A DNA stretch of 64,000 nt from Hordeum vulgare subsp. vulgare. Lineage: Eukaryota > Streptophyta > Magnoliopsida > Poales > Poaceae. Where the stretch lies: the NCBI RefSeq assembly GCF_904849725.1, contig NC_058519.1, positions 537,424,316 to 537,488,315 on the forward strand. The letters are read 5' to 3'. The notes beneath the pieces were generated by a model, which made no database searches, was not told where the DNA came from, and was given only the letters and a program-made list of their open reading frames with translations. Of this stretch, positions 12,398 through 24,476 are shown one piece after another. Position 1 is the first letter of the stretch. Each line of letters starts with the position of its first letter. Position numbers and translations under genes: made by a program.

Positions 12398-12418
12398 TGA
12401 TACGTCCATTTTGCATCC

Positions 12419-12830
12419 GTGATGTTGAGGGGCCCAAGAAGACCGGAAGCGTGGAGACGAGGCTCGAAGCAATGGAGCAACAAGTCTTCAAGTGACAAGG
12501 GATGGTGGAGCATGGACTCAACGCCAACCACATGATGATCACGGATTTCACCAACAAGCACAGGATTGATGCCAATGACATTGGGAAGCACCTCTCGAGG
12601 CTCTATGACAGGATTGATCAACTCCAGGCCTAGATCTATGACCTGCAGAACCAAAACCGTGAGTATGAATATAGATTTAAATCAATACGGTTGGCTGCAG
12701 ATTTGAGGATTCCGGAGACTTGTTCATCTTTCCATGATGGAGCACTTATGCCTTGGAAGACGAAGGATCAAGCCCATGTTGCAACAACTCCACCACCATC
12801 ACCACCAAAGGGAGACAACTGAGCATGGGT
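12419..12830 (+). pseudogene. C-terminal remnant of the third ORF of the Sabrina-like element
   Basis: A broken open frame reads VETRLEAMEQQVFK, a stop, then NKHRIDANDIGKHLSRLYDR, another stop, and PETCSSFHDGALMPWKTK. The regular Leu/Ile and charged residues suggest a coiled coil. It precedes an AAGCTTGGGGGAG tract, the same relation seen for the ORF ending near 21092. I read it as the tail of the non-pol ORF of this element class. The function is unknown. Confidence 0.45.
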
Positions 12831-14359
12831 ATGGGCAATCCCCTTGGCTTTTGCCAAGCTTGGGGGAGTTGCCCCGGTATCGTATCACCATCACATCTTT
12901 TGCCTTTACCTTTGTTTTAGTTTGTTCCTTTTCAGTTTTCTTTTTCTCTAGTAGTTTAAAAGTCTTAGTGTTTTAGTCTTGAGTTTTGCTTTGTGTCACC
13001 CCTGATGTATTCGAGCTCGTGAGACATATAATAAAGAGTGTCTTAGTTGAAGGGCATTGCCTCTTGCCATGATCAAAAGAGTGACAAAAGAACAAAAGCA
13101 TGAAAGATCATGTAATGATCTTATGGGAAGTGATGACTTCACATATAAAAAGAATGTTGATTGAAACTTGTTGAGGGTAGACAAACGTAGACCTTGGTCA
13201 TTGTTGCAATTAATAGGAAGTGATAAGGAAGGAGAGGTTCACATATAAATATATCATCTTTGACACCATCTATGATTGTGAACACTCACTAAACTATTGC
13301 ATGCCTAGGAGTAGATGTTGGACAAGGAAGACAACATAATGAATTGTGTTTGCTTGGTTCCGAACAATGTTATATGATTAGAGATCCCTTAGCATGTGAC
13401 GATTGCTTCCACCTCATATTAGCCAAAACTCCCGCACCAAGTAGAGATACTACTTGTGCATCCATAAACCTTCAACCCAGTTTTGCCATGAGAGTCCACC
13501 ATACCTACCTATGGATTGAATAAGATCCCTCAAGTAAGTTGTCATCGGTGCAAGCAATAAAAATTTCTCCCTAATATGTATGATCTATTAGTGTGTGGAA
13601 AATAAGCTTTGTACGAACCTGTGATGAGTAAGACATAAAAGCGACAGACTGCATAATAAAGTTCTTTATCGGAGGAGGCAATATAAAGTGATGTTCCTCC
13701 GCACTAAGAGGACACGCATCCAAACCTCAAAAGCGCATGACAACCTCTGCTTCCCTCTGCGAAGGGCCTATCTTGTACCTTTACTTTTTGCCCTTCAAAG
13801 AGTCATGGTGATCTTCACCAATTTCTTGTTTCGCCTTTATCTTGGCTAACGTCATATGCTAGGGAAAGATCTAAATTCATATGTCAACTTGGAGGTAAGC
13901 ATTCATGAATTATTATTGTTGACATTACCCTTGAGGTAAGCAGTTGGGAGGCAAAACTATAAGCCCGTATCTTTCTCCGTGTCCAGCTGAAACTTTGATC
14001 TCATGAGTACCACGTGAGTTGTAGCAATTGTAGAGAATGAAAAGATGATTGAGTATGTGGATTTGCTCTACAAGCTCTTATTTGACTCTTTCTGATGTTG
14101 TGATAAATTGCAATTGCTTCAATGACTAAAGTCTATCGGTTGTTACTTCTCGGTAAGGTTCTTGATCCGTACTTTACTTTGTGAAGGAATTTTCACTTTA
14201 GCATGAGAGATTATATGTTGGTATTGCTGTTCTGATCATGATCATGATGCATGCATGTTCGTATCTTTTTTTGTCGACACCTCTCTCCCTAAACATGTGG
14301 TCATATTTATTGAGCTCGGCTTTTGCTTGAGGACAAGTGAGGTCTAAGCTTGGGGGACT
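12831..14359 (+). other. Non-coding internal region before the 3' LTR
   Basis: No gene is seen. It contains an internal purine tract AAGCTTGGGGGAG (12856-12868) and the terminal tract at 14346-14358, which directly precedes the LTR and would prime plus-strand synthesis. Confidence 0.6.
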
Positions 14360-15880
14360 TGATACGTCCATTTTGCATCATGCTTTCATGTTGATATTTA
14401 TCGCTTCTTGGGCTGTTATTCCACTTCACGGTATAATACTTATGCCTTTTCTCTCTCATTTTGCAAGGTTTACTTGAAGAGGGAGAATGCCGGCAGCTGG
14501 AATTCTGGCCTGAAATTAGAGCAAGTTTGAGATACCTATTCTGCGCAACTCCAAACGCCGTAAAAATCAACGAGGATTTTTTTCCGGATTTGTAAAAAAT
14601 ACTGGGCCGAAGAAGCGCCAGAGGGGCGCCAGCAGGTGGCCACAAGCCTGCTAGGCGCAGCCACCCCCCTGGCCCCGCCTAGGGGGCTTGTGGGCACCCA
14701 GCTGGCCCTCTGGCCCCCTCTTCTGCTATATGAAGTGTTTCGTCCGGGAAAAATCAAGAGGAGGCTTTTTCGAGGATTCGCCGCCGCCACGAGCTGGAAC
14801 TTGAGCAGAATCAATCTAGAGCTCCGCAGGACGATCCTGCCGGAGAAACTTCCCTCCCGGAGGGGGAAATCGTCGACATCGTCGTCACCAACACTCCTCT
14901 CATCGGAGGGGACTCATCACCATCAACATCTTAATCAGCACCATCTCATCTCCAAACCCTAGTTCATCACTTGTAACCAATCTCCGTCTCCCGACTCCGA
15001 TTGATACTTGTAAGGTTGCTAGTAGTGTTAATTACTCCTTGTAGTTGATGCTAGTTGGATTACTTGGTGGAAGATTTTATGTTCAGATCCTTGATGCTAC
15101 TCATTACCTCTCTGGTCATGAATATGATTATGCTTTTTGAGTAGTTACTTTTGTTCCTGTGGACATGGGATAAGTCATGCTAATAATAGTCATGTGAATT
15201 TGGTATTCGTTCGGTATTTTGATATGTTGTATGTTGTTTTTCCTCTAGTGGTTTTATGTGAACATCGACTACATAACACTTCACCATTATTTGGGCCTAT
15301 AGGAAGGCATTGGGAAGTAGTAAGTAGATGATGGGTTGCTAGAGTGACAAAAGCTTAAACCCTAGTTTATGTGTTCCTTCGTAAGGCGCTGATTTGGATC
15401 CACTAGTTTAATGCTATGGTTAGACTTTGTCTTAATTCTTCTTTCGTAGTTGCGGATGCTTGCGAGAGGGGTTAATCATAATTGGGATGCTTGTCCAAGT
15501 AAGGGCAGTACCCAAGCGCCGGTCCACCCACATATCAAACTATCATAGTAACAAACGCGAATCATATGAACATGATGAAAACTAGCATGACAGAAATTCC
15601 CGTGTGTCCTCAGGAGCGTTTTTTCCTCCTATAAGACTTTGTTCAGGCTTGTCCCTTGCTACAAAGGGATTGGGCCACCTTGCTGCACCGTTGCTACTTT
15701 TGTTACTTGTTGCTTGCTACGAATCATCTCACCACACAATCACTTGTCACCGATAATTTCAGTGCTTGCAGATATTTCCTTGCTGAAAACCACTTGTCAG
15801 ATCCTTCTGCTCCTCGTTGGTTTCGACACTCTTACTTATTGAAAGTACTACGATTGATCCCCTATACTTGTGGGTCATTA
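14360..15880 (+). repeat. 3' LTR of the Sabrina-like element (1.52 kb)
   Basis: It starts TGATACGTCC after the purine tract and ends CTTGTGGGTCATTA. That end matches the CTTGTGGGTTATCA ending of the related LTR at 24476, with the final CA changed to TA. A candidate U3/R boundary lies near the CTATATGAAG segment at about 14727. The ORFs inside are not genes. Confidence 0.75.
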
Positions 15881-17598
15881 GTTAGCGCCAGGTCACAGTA
15901 GCCTACCTTGATGGTTAACAAACTATACATAAGCAAGGAAACAGACAGAAAAACAAGTCAAGCAACCACAAACTGAGAGTTTGGGCATCTCGCAAATCGC
16001 GACACAACCATGCCTTCATAATTTCACCCCTTACCATTGCGAGCATCATGAGTTTTGTTTCCAATTTCTATCTAGTTGTGCACTGGAGCATTGTATTACT
16101 ATTGCCCATTTGGCTGAAAATGCAATCTTGATGTTGATTAAAATAGCAAATATAATATAATCAGGTAATTAATCTTTTTTATGGTGGGAACAGCAACAAA
16201 AAAGTGTATTCCAATGTACCTGTCAACAATAGTCTATTGGTCCTCTGGAACCACGGGTAATTAAGGAAGTGGAAGTAATTAAAGAGCATTTTTCTAATCA
16301 CTGAATTAGAGACCATATTGGAAGCAAAAGATACAACAAAGTTGATCTCCTTGAACATTTGTCCAGCAAAATCACACTCGCCTCGTATGTTTGTACTCTT
16401 AGATCCCCGGATAGATGGGCAACACTGTACAATGCTTTCTTTGTTCAAAATCACACTTTTGCTTGACCTTTGGTGGTGTTGTTCCAAACAGTAAGCGATG
16501 CTATTGGTCATGTTATTGCATGCCCTATCACATGTAAGTACGCTTCCATACAGCCATGGAGTATGCTCCAATGTCCATGCTTAAGGTTTATTATTCATGA
16601 AGAATCTTTGTGATTTTTAGGGCAAAAAACCAATCCCAGCCGCTCCAACAATGCCTCAAAACAAGCCCAAAAACCTTGTTACGGTACATCTCTTACAGTT
16701 TCATCAAAGAACATTTTTTCTTACATTATTCATAATGCTTATGTTCTAAACATTTCTATGTTACCTTTCTTTTTCAGGTTAGCCAAAGATCTAGGAAAAG
16801 GAGTGCACTGTAGGAGCTAGGATCAAGTACAGAAGAATGAGACTTCAACTGAACAAATATTGTGGATCATTTATAGATTTTAGCTTCATAGGAAACTTAG
16901 TTCTATGTTTGAGGATGTTTTCTTAATTATTTGCATCTTTCATATGAATGTCTGATTTGATTCAGCTGTGAACTCAAGGTGTTTGTTCCTACTAACTAGT
17001 GCACTGGATTTGTTAATAATTATCTGAATTGTGAGAATGGATGCTTTTAAATGCAATTGGTGATATGGGCGGATCTCTTCATATAATGATATTTGTTGCT
17101 TGTGTATGCAATTGGTGATACGGGTGGATTCATTTATATAATATTTTGGTCATTTTACACATTTATTTCGCGTGATAAAGTAATTGAATTTGGAATGGTG
17201 AAATAAAATTCAGAATAAATCAAATAATATTTAAAAGTAAGATATTCCATAGTTAACAAAAAAGACTATGTACATTTAGAGACGAATATAATGTCTCAAC
17301 ATGCTGTATATAAGCATGGGGACCATGGTGAATAAATCGTCCTTAAGTGAGTAGAGATGTGATATGAGCGCATCTAACATGATGCATCTACATATCTAGG
17401 GACATTTTCGAACGTCTTAATATAGCGTCTCACGCTATGTACACACGCTTAGCTAGCGCGTCTAAATGTTTTGAGACGGTCCGTGGGAAGACGCTCCAAA
17501 GACACTTTACTAAGTCGACTTTATGGTATCATAGAGATGAAATAACACGTCTTTAGATATGGAATTCGATGTCTCTATAGACAGATTTTCTTGTAGTG
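15881..17598 (+). mobile_element. Truncated CACTA transposon, right end
   Basis: The right end reads ...TTTTCTTGTAGTG, the reverse complement of the CACTACAAGAAAA CACTA terminus. It is followed by TAT (17599-17601), the likely 3-bp target duplication. Subterminal GTCTC-type repeats fill about 17280-17590. The left terminus is absent: position 15881 abuts the LTR end, so the left part was lost. The interior holds a candidate last exon pair (see 16619-16813). It was inserted in the gag region of the element that continues at 17599. Confidence 0.7.
16619..16813 (+). pseudogene. Possible last two exons of a CACTA-encoded protein
   Basis: An exon-like segment around 16619-16683 reads GKKPIPAAPTMPQNKPKNLV and runs into a GTACAT donor. 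After a TTTTTCAG acceptor at 16770-16778, a short segment reads VSQRSRKRSAL followed by TAG (16811-16813). The basic tail and the place near the transposon end fit a transposon ORF. There is no homology statement I can make. Confidence 0.3.
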
Positions 17599-17599
17599 T

Positions 17600-19189
17600 A
17601 TGCAAGAAGCCAAGAAATCTATGCAAGAGAAAGGTATTAAATCTAAAGATGTTAAGAATCTACCACCTATTGAAGAAATACATGGTCTTGATAACCCGAC
17701 ACAGGTAGTAGAGGTAAATTCTCTTCGTAGATTCAATGAGAGCGATATTCCTTATGATAAACCTGCTAGCTTATGCTTAGATGAATTTGATAACTTCGTT
17801 GCCAAACAACAAAGTTTCAATGATTATGTTAGCAGACAATTGGAATAGAACGCTCGTATGCTTAGTCATATAAGTGCTTGCGTGGATAGCAATGCCAATG
17901 ATCTTAAGCTTTTGAGTAAACATGCCTCTATGGTCACTACTCAAGTAGAACAAGTACTTAAGGCTCAAAATGACTTGCTCAATGAGTTGAATGACAATTC
18001 TATTAGAGTCGTCACTAGAGGTGGTAGAATGACTCACGAACCTTTGTATCCTAAGGGACATCCTAAGAGAATTGAACAAGATTCTCAAGGAGTTAACACT
18101 GAGGCACCTAGTCATCCTGGTAATAGGAAGAAAAAGAAAGATGATGGGAACTTGCATGCTAGCAAACCTGTTGCTGTTACACCCGAGAATCCAAATGATG
18201 TCTCTGTTCCTGATGCCGAAACACAATCTGGTGATGAACATGAGCCTAGTGATAATATTGATAGTGGTATTCATGATGATGCTCAACCTAGTAATGATAA
18301 GGATGTGGAGATTGAACATGTTGTTGATCTTGATAACCCACAACCTAAGAACAGGAGATATGACAAGAACGACTTTATTGCTAGGAAGAATGGTAAAGAA
18401 AGAGAACCATGGGTTCAGAAACCCATGCCTTTTCCTACCAAACCATCCAAGAAAAAGGATGATGAGGATTTTGAGCGCTTTGTTGAAATGATTAGACCTG
18501 TCTTTCTGCAAATGCGTTTGACAGATATGCTCAAAATGTCTCCTTATGCTAAGTACATGAAAGATATTGTGACTAATAAAAGGAAGATACCTGAGGTTGA
18601 GATTTCCACCATGCTTGCCAACTACACCTTCAAGGGTGGAACTCCTAAGAAACTAGGTGATCCCGGAGTGCCTACTATACCTTGCTCTATTAAAGGAAAT
18701 TATGTTAGAACTGCTTTATGCGATCTTGGAGCTGGTGTTAGTGTTATTCCTCTCTCTCTTTATCGTAGACTTGAATTGGATAAGTTGACACCCACCAAAA
18801 TGTCTTTGCAAATGGCCGACAAATCAACTGCTTTTCCTATTGGCATTTGCGAGGATGTGCCTGTTGTGGTTGCTAACGTTACTATCTTAACGGACTTTGT
18901 TATTTTGGATATTCCCGAGGATGATGCCATGGCTATCATCCTTGGAAGACCCTTTTTAAACACTGCAGGGTCTGTTATTGATTGCAACAAAGGTAATGTC
19001 ACTTTCCATGTTAATGGTAATGAGCACACGGTGCACTTTCCGAAGAAACAATATCGAGTACATTGCATCAATGCTATTGAAGAATCTTCATCAATTCTTA
19101 TTGGAAGCTTTGAATGCCCTATACCTACAGTCAAGATGAAGTATGATTTACTTCTTGGGGATATGCACATCCCCGTTGAGGTAACCTAG
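17600..19189 (+). pseudogene. Athila-type gag C-terminus and aspartic protease
   Basis: One frame runs from 17600 to 19189 with a single in-frame TAG at 17846-17848. The left part is the gag tail (FVAKQQSFNDYVSRQLE, then NARMLSHISACVD). A long acidic, Asn/Asp-rich linker spans about 18150-18470. The protease has ALCDLGAGVSVIPLSLYRR near 18712-18768 and the flap-like ILGRPFLNTAGSVID near 18937-18980. DLGA in place of DTGA or DSGA is usual for Athila proteins as I know them. The frame ends at 19189 with no RT after it. The missing N-terminus was removed when the CACTA entered. Confidence 0.75.
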
Positions 19190-19987
19190 TGATTATTCGA
19201 AAATTCTCCGGTTCTATGTGATTCTAAACTTTTTGTCAAGGAGACTTGATCAACCTCATTGACGGATTTCTTTTGATGACCATGAGATGGATGAATTTAG
19301 GAGTCACAACCCTGTGTTCCCAAATTTTACTTTCTGTTGCTTAGAAGAAAAATGATAAATTTAGCTTTATTTTTCTGTTTTCTGCTTTCTCCGTCCCTTA
19401 GAAAAGTGTCCTGAAAATAAAAGTTCTTCAAATGCCGTGAAATTCAAGTATGATTTTTTCTGGAATTTTTGAAAATTTCTGAGATAGGAAGCTAGTCAGG
19501 GGGATGTACCAGTGGGTCACAAGCCCATGAGGCCCGGCCAACCCCCCCCTAGCCAGGCCTGGCAGGCTTGTGGGCCCCACATGGCCCCCTGCACTTATTC
19601 CAGCTCCCATCTCCTTCTTCTACATCCAGAAAAAATCATTCCACGGCTCAAACCCGTGTTCTTGCTCCTCTTGCTGCATTTTTCGATCTCCTTGTGCAAA
19701 GCCCCATTCACCAAACTGTTTTGGGGAGTTGTTCCTTGGTATGTGACTCCTCCATTGGTCCAATTAGTTTTTTCTCTAGTGCTTTATTCGTTACGTATTT
19801 TTGATGTCTTGGTGACCCTGTTCTTGAGCATTGCATGTTCATTTTAGTTGGTCCCAAGTAGTTTTGATGCATGATATGGCCTCTAGGCACTTGTAGGAGT
19901 AGTTGCTATGAGTTTTGTTGAGCCTTGTTCACTTTTCTTTTGAGTCACTAAAAATTTCAAAAATTTCAGAGGAAGAAAAAGGAAAAG
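19190..19987 (+). other. Non-coding stretch where pol would be expected
   Basis: No RT, RNase H or integrase motif can be read in any frame. The segment 19400-19630 (AAAATAAAAGTTCTTC, GGCAGGCTTGTGGGCCCC) resembles the leader part of the TGATACGTC-type LTRs at 14.6 and 23.3 kb. An LTR-derived fill-in is therefore possible. Confidence 0.45.
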
Positions 19988-21182
19988 ATGAGGAGGTTCC
20001 TAAGAGGCTCTTCAAACCGTGACCCCAAGGAAGATGAAAATGAGAAGAAGAAACCCAAGTATCCGATCCTCCGAGTTGCAGAAGTTCGAGCATGCGAGTG
20101 GCCAAGCGATGTGTTCATACTGTCGCCGGTCTTTATGAGGATTTTAATTACTTGGTGGAGAACGCAGGCCTTACCGCATTTGTTGAAGATAAGTGTCCAC
20201 AATACCTCCTCCTCACTAATATTTTCGTGCAAAGCTTCAATTTCTATCCAAGGAAGAGTCCTCCTATGGTTGAGTTCAAGTTATATGATATCCCCCAGCG
20301 TATGTCACTTAAGGATTTTTGCAATGTTTGCAAATTACCTTATGTTGGGGATATTCATGAACCTCGTCCACGGGACTTGGAGGCTTTCATTGATACTATT
20401 GTTGTAGGAGAGGAGAGAGAAGTATCTTGCGCTAGAGTTGCTAGCGTACATTTTCCCATGCTTCGCTATCTCTCTTTATTTGTGGGAAAATGTTTGATTG
20501 GCCGTGGGAAAGCTGGGGGTCTTAGCTCCCCAGATCTTGCGGTTTTGCGCGAAGCTCTTTTTAATGATAAAACTTATAGCTTGGGTGCTATAGTGGCTCA
20601 ACGGTGAACACGAACCGTACTAAAGGCGTTGTTTATGGAGGTATCTATGCTACCCGTCTTGCTAAACACTTTGAGATACCTATTAGACTGCACGAGGAAG
20701 AAGAGATGCTTCTTCCTGAGAGATATCTAGATTATGATAGCATGGTTTGCCATGACTTTCTTGATAAAGATATAAATAAGAGGATGATTTATAACTTGGT
20801 GTTTAGCCAGGGTACTCGTGAGACTATTACTTTGCCTTCTCCTTCTTTGTTCAATCTTCATCTATGCAGGTACATTATTATGCCCTCGGACATCTACGCA
20901 TATTGGGGCATAGCGCCACCACAGGCGCCCGTGCCCGAGCTACCACTCGAGTACCAGATGCCAGTTTATCAGTGGGAGCCAGAGGAGCTCACCCAGCAGT
21001 GGCACCCTCGGTACACTTCGGAGTACCCCGGAGATAGTTACTTCCCTCCGTGGGAGGAAACCAACTTAGGCCAAAAGCCTAAGCTTGGGGGAATACGTGT
21101 TTCTCACCGACTTTATATTCTTGCTCACACTTTCATTTTGTTAGTCGGTGTTCACACCTTGCCATTGTATCATCCATGCTAG
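19988..21182 (+). pseudogene. Third ORF of the Athila-type element, two frameshifts
   Basis: Three overlapping frames make one decayed ORF. The first starts MRRFLRGSSNRDPKEDE at 19988. The frame changes near 20095. The second runs through LVENAGLTAFVEDKCPQYLL and YDIPQRMSLKDFCNVCKLPY to a stop at 20605-20607, where the frame changes again. The third has GVVYGGIYATRLAKHFEIP and a Pro/Trp-rich tail. The product is not RT, integrase or a clear envelope: I see no signal peptide or membrane anchor. The middle section resembles the uncharacterised 'putative plant transposon protein' type as I remember it. Function unknown. Confidence 0.55.
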
Positions 21183-23070
21183 TTTATTTCTTTTTCTCGC
21201 TTTCTTCTCATGTGTTTGTTTGATTTGAGAAAAACAAAAAAATAGTTGTAAGTTTACTTTTCTGCTTGCTTAGTGGTATTTAAAAGGAAAACCCAAAAAG
21301 ATTTCCCGTTCTTCTTTTGTTTCTTGGGAGCTTTCTCGTGTAAATAGTTTTATTTTTCTTTGGGTCAAGGTAGAAGAGCATGGTTAAAATGTTTAGTGTC
21401 TCTCACATGCATATCTGTTTATCCGTCAAAGAGCCATATTACTTTGTCTTCTCCTCTGTGTTTGCTTGCAGATTCCAGCTTAGTCCAATGCACGAACACT
21501 CCCATTATGATTCACATCATTCGGTCATGCAAGTGAAAGGCAATAATGACGCTATATGATGAAGTGACCGAGCCTGGAAAAGCTGGTATGAACTCGACCT
21601 ATTTTGTTTTTGTAAATATGACTAGCTCATCGTTCCTAATTCAGCATTGTTATGAGAGAAACATGTTTACAATGACAACTTAGAGATCATAGTTTATAAT
21701 GGCATGCTTAATCAGCTAGGAGCTTATAATGGTTTGTCTTGTATGCCAACATGAATTTCAAGATGATTATGATGTAGTATGATAGGGTGGTATCCTCCTT
21801 TGAATGATTCAAGTGGCTTGACTTGGCACATGTTCAAGCATGTAGTTGAAACAAAATCAACATAGCCTCTATGATATTCATGTTCATGGTGATTTATGTC
21901 CTACTCATTCTTGCACTCAGTGTTGGTTAATTTCAATGCATATTGATGACTGTTGTCGCTCTCTAGTTGGTCGCCTCCCAGTCTTTTGCTAGCCTTCACC
22001 TGTACTAAGCGGGAATACTGCTTGTGCTTCCACTTCCATAAACCCAAAGTTGTTCCATATGAGTCCACCATACCTACCTATATGCGGTATCTACCTGCTG
22101 TTCCAAGTAAATTTGCATGTGCCACTCTCTAAATCTTCAAGTAGTAATCTGTTTTGTATGCCGGAACCGCTCATGCTGTGACAAGGGGCGGTCGGTATCT
22201 TCCATGCTAGGCGTCTTATCCTCGATACGTGTTTATTCACTATCACTCACGAGGAAGGGGTTGGTAATCGGAATGCCCAGTTCCATGCTCAAATCGAAAG
22301 TATAATTGCAAACAAACTCCCCCTGGATTGTTGTTGGTATGGACGGCACCTGAGAATTCGTCTAGTCGTGGAGTCTGATTGATCGGTGGTGGGGGAGTCA
22401 AAACTTTACTTTTCTGTTTGGGAACCGCCTATAGTATGTGTAGCATGGAAGATGGTGAAAACTCTTGGTCATCGCGTTGACAATGAGAGCATACCACTCA
22501 AAATTATTTATCTTTGTTTTAAAAGCTTGAGCTCTGGCACCTCTCCAAATCAATGCTTCCCTCTGCGAAGGGCCTATCTATTTACGTTTCTGTTGAGTCA
22601 TCCTCTTCTTATAAAAGGGCACCTATTAGAGAGCACCTTTGTCATTTTTATGCTTCGCTTTTAATTGATATTGAGTATGACTGTGACTGGATCTTCTTTG
22701 CCAAGAACTACAATGTTCAGTCAGCCCTTGGTCTTTGAAGGTGCTCTGCATTTATGTTTTGCGGTCTCAGAGTGGGCTAGCGAGATACCATCTGTTCATA
22801 TTGCTTCATGTTTGTTTTGATTGAAGTGTTGACGTTTGGAACTTATTATTATTGCTCCCTAGTTGGTTATGCCATTGATATGAGTACATCATGAGACCTA
22901 AATGTCATTGCTTATGTGGTTAGCTTATGATCTTGCTGAAAATCAGAATCTGAGTTAGACATAATTACAACAACAAGGTCAAACAGAGTTCGTAAAAGTT
23001 TTTCTTTTGTCTCTTTCAGTTTGTCAACTGAATTGCTTGAGGACAAGCAAGGCTTTAAGCTTGGGGGAGT
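21183..23070 (+). other. Non-coding internal region with terminal purine tract
   Basis: No gene is seen. An internal AAGCTTGGGGGA tract (21081-21092) lies at its left edge, inside the ORF end, and the terminal tract AAGCTTGGGGGAG (about 23057-23069) abuts the LTR. Confidence 0.6.
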
Positions 23071-24476
23071 TGATACGTCTCCATCGTATTACTTTTCCAA
23101 ACTCTTTTGCCCTTGTTTTGGACTCTAATTTGCATGATTTGAATGGAACTAACCCGGACTGACGTTGTTTTGAGCAGAATTGCCATGGTGTTGTTTTTGC
23201 GCAGAAATAAAAGTTCTCGGAATGACCTGGAAATTGACGAGGATTTTTCGTGGAATATATAAAAAATACTGGCGCAAGAATTGCCTGGAAGGACAGAGCC
23301 AGGAACTCACAACCCCAGTAGCCCCCCCCCCCTGGCCGGCCTGGCAGGCTTGTGAGCCCATCGTGGCTCCGCGGCCTCCAATTCCAGCTCTATATATTCT
23401 CTCTTGCTCGGAAAAAAATCAAAGAGAAGAGTTCATCGCGTTTTACGATACGGAGCCGCCGCCACCACATGTTCTACCTCCGGAGGGTAGATCTGGAGTC
23501 CGTTCTGGGCTCCGGAGAGGGGAAATCAGCGTCGTCGTCACCAACCATCCTTCATCGCCAAATCCATGATGCTCTTCACCGTTCGTGAGTAATCTCATCG
23601 TAGGCTTGCTGGACGGTGATGGGTTGGATGAGATCTATCATGTAATTGAGTTAGTTTTGATGGGGTTTGATCCCTAGTATCCACTATGTTCTGAGATTGA
23701 TGTTGCTACTACTTTGCTATGCTTAATGCTTGTCACTGGGGCCCGAGTGCCATGATTTCAGATCTGAACCTATTATGTTTTCATCAATATATATGTGTTC
23801 TTGATCCTATCTTGCAAGTTGTAGTCACCTACTATATGTTATGACCCGGCAACCCCGGAGTGACAATAGCCGAAACCACTCCCAGAGATGAGCATAGTAT
23901 GAGGAGTTCATGTATTCACTAAGTGCTAATGCTTTGTTCCGGTTCTCTATTAAAAGGAGACCTTAATATCCCTTAGTTTCCATTAGGACCCCGCTTCCAC
24001 GGGAGGGATGGACAATAGATGTCATGCAAGTTCTTTTCCATAAGCACGTATGACTATATACGGAATACATGCCTACATTACATTGATGAACTGGAGCTAG
24101 TTACATATCTCCCCATGTTATAACTGTTACATGATGAAAGTCATCCGACATAATTATCCATCACCGATCCAATGCCTACGAGCTTTTCCTACTGGTCCTT
24201 GCTACGTTACTTTACCGCTACTGCTGTCATTGTTGCTACTATTACCGCTACTGTTGTCGCTATTGTTACTGTTACCGATGCTACCGTTACTATCACACTA
24301 CTTTGCTACTGAAAATTTGCTGCAGATACTAAGTCTTTCAGGTGTGGTTGAATTGACAACTCAACTACTAATACTCGAGAATATTCTTCGGCTTCCCCTT
24401 GTGTCGAATCAACAAATTTGGGTTGAATACTCTACCCTCGAAAACTGTTGCGATCCCCTATACTTGTGGGTTATCA
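23071..24476 (+). repeat. 3' LTR, TGATACGTCTCC family (1.41 kb)
   Basis: It starts TGATACGTCTCC after the purine tract and ends ACTTGTGGGTTATCA. The same LTR family occurs inverted at 27156-29425 as a solo LTR. A simple ACTGTTGTCGCTATTG-type trinucleotide-like region lies at 24190-24310. Confidence 0.8.

Larger units (their letters stand above)
12398..15880 (+). mobile_element. Sabrina-like Athila-type retrotransposon, internally deleted
   Basis: The first 20 bases (12398-12417) match the first 20 bases of the 3' LTR at 14360. The sequence then jumps straight into the internal region, so almost all the 5' LTR, gag and pol are deleted. What remains is a decayed C-terminal ORF, about 1.5 kb of non-coding internal DNA, a purine tract and the 3' LTR. 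The left target duplication would be CGGTG (12393-12397). It is not found after 15880, so the right flank has been lost. Confidence 0.7.
17599..24476 (+). mobile_element. Non-autonomous Athila-type element: gag-protease, extra ORF, 3' LTR
   Basis: The order is truncated gag, protease, a non-coding stretch, an ORF of unknown function, a non-coding stretch, purine tract and LTR. There is no RT, RNase H or integrase between the protease stop (19189) and the next ORF (19988), so the layout is that of a non-autonomous derivative. The 5' end is lost at the CACTA junction. After the LTR end, AGACC (24477-24481) is the expected target duplication in L. AGACC also occurs at 12383-12387, but ten bases away from an element edge. 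Confidence 0.7.

Noticed and set aside
19988..21182. Retroviral-type envelope gene in the Athila element
   Set aside because: The position would suit an env-like ORF, but I see no signal peptide, cleavage site or membrane anchor in the readable parts.
24131..24320. Leu-rich membrane protein
   Set aside because: The Leu run comes from a trinucleotide-like CTACTG/TTGCTA repeat inside an LTR.
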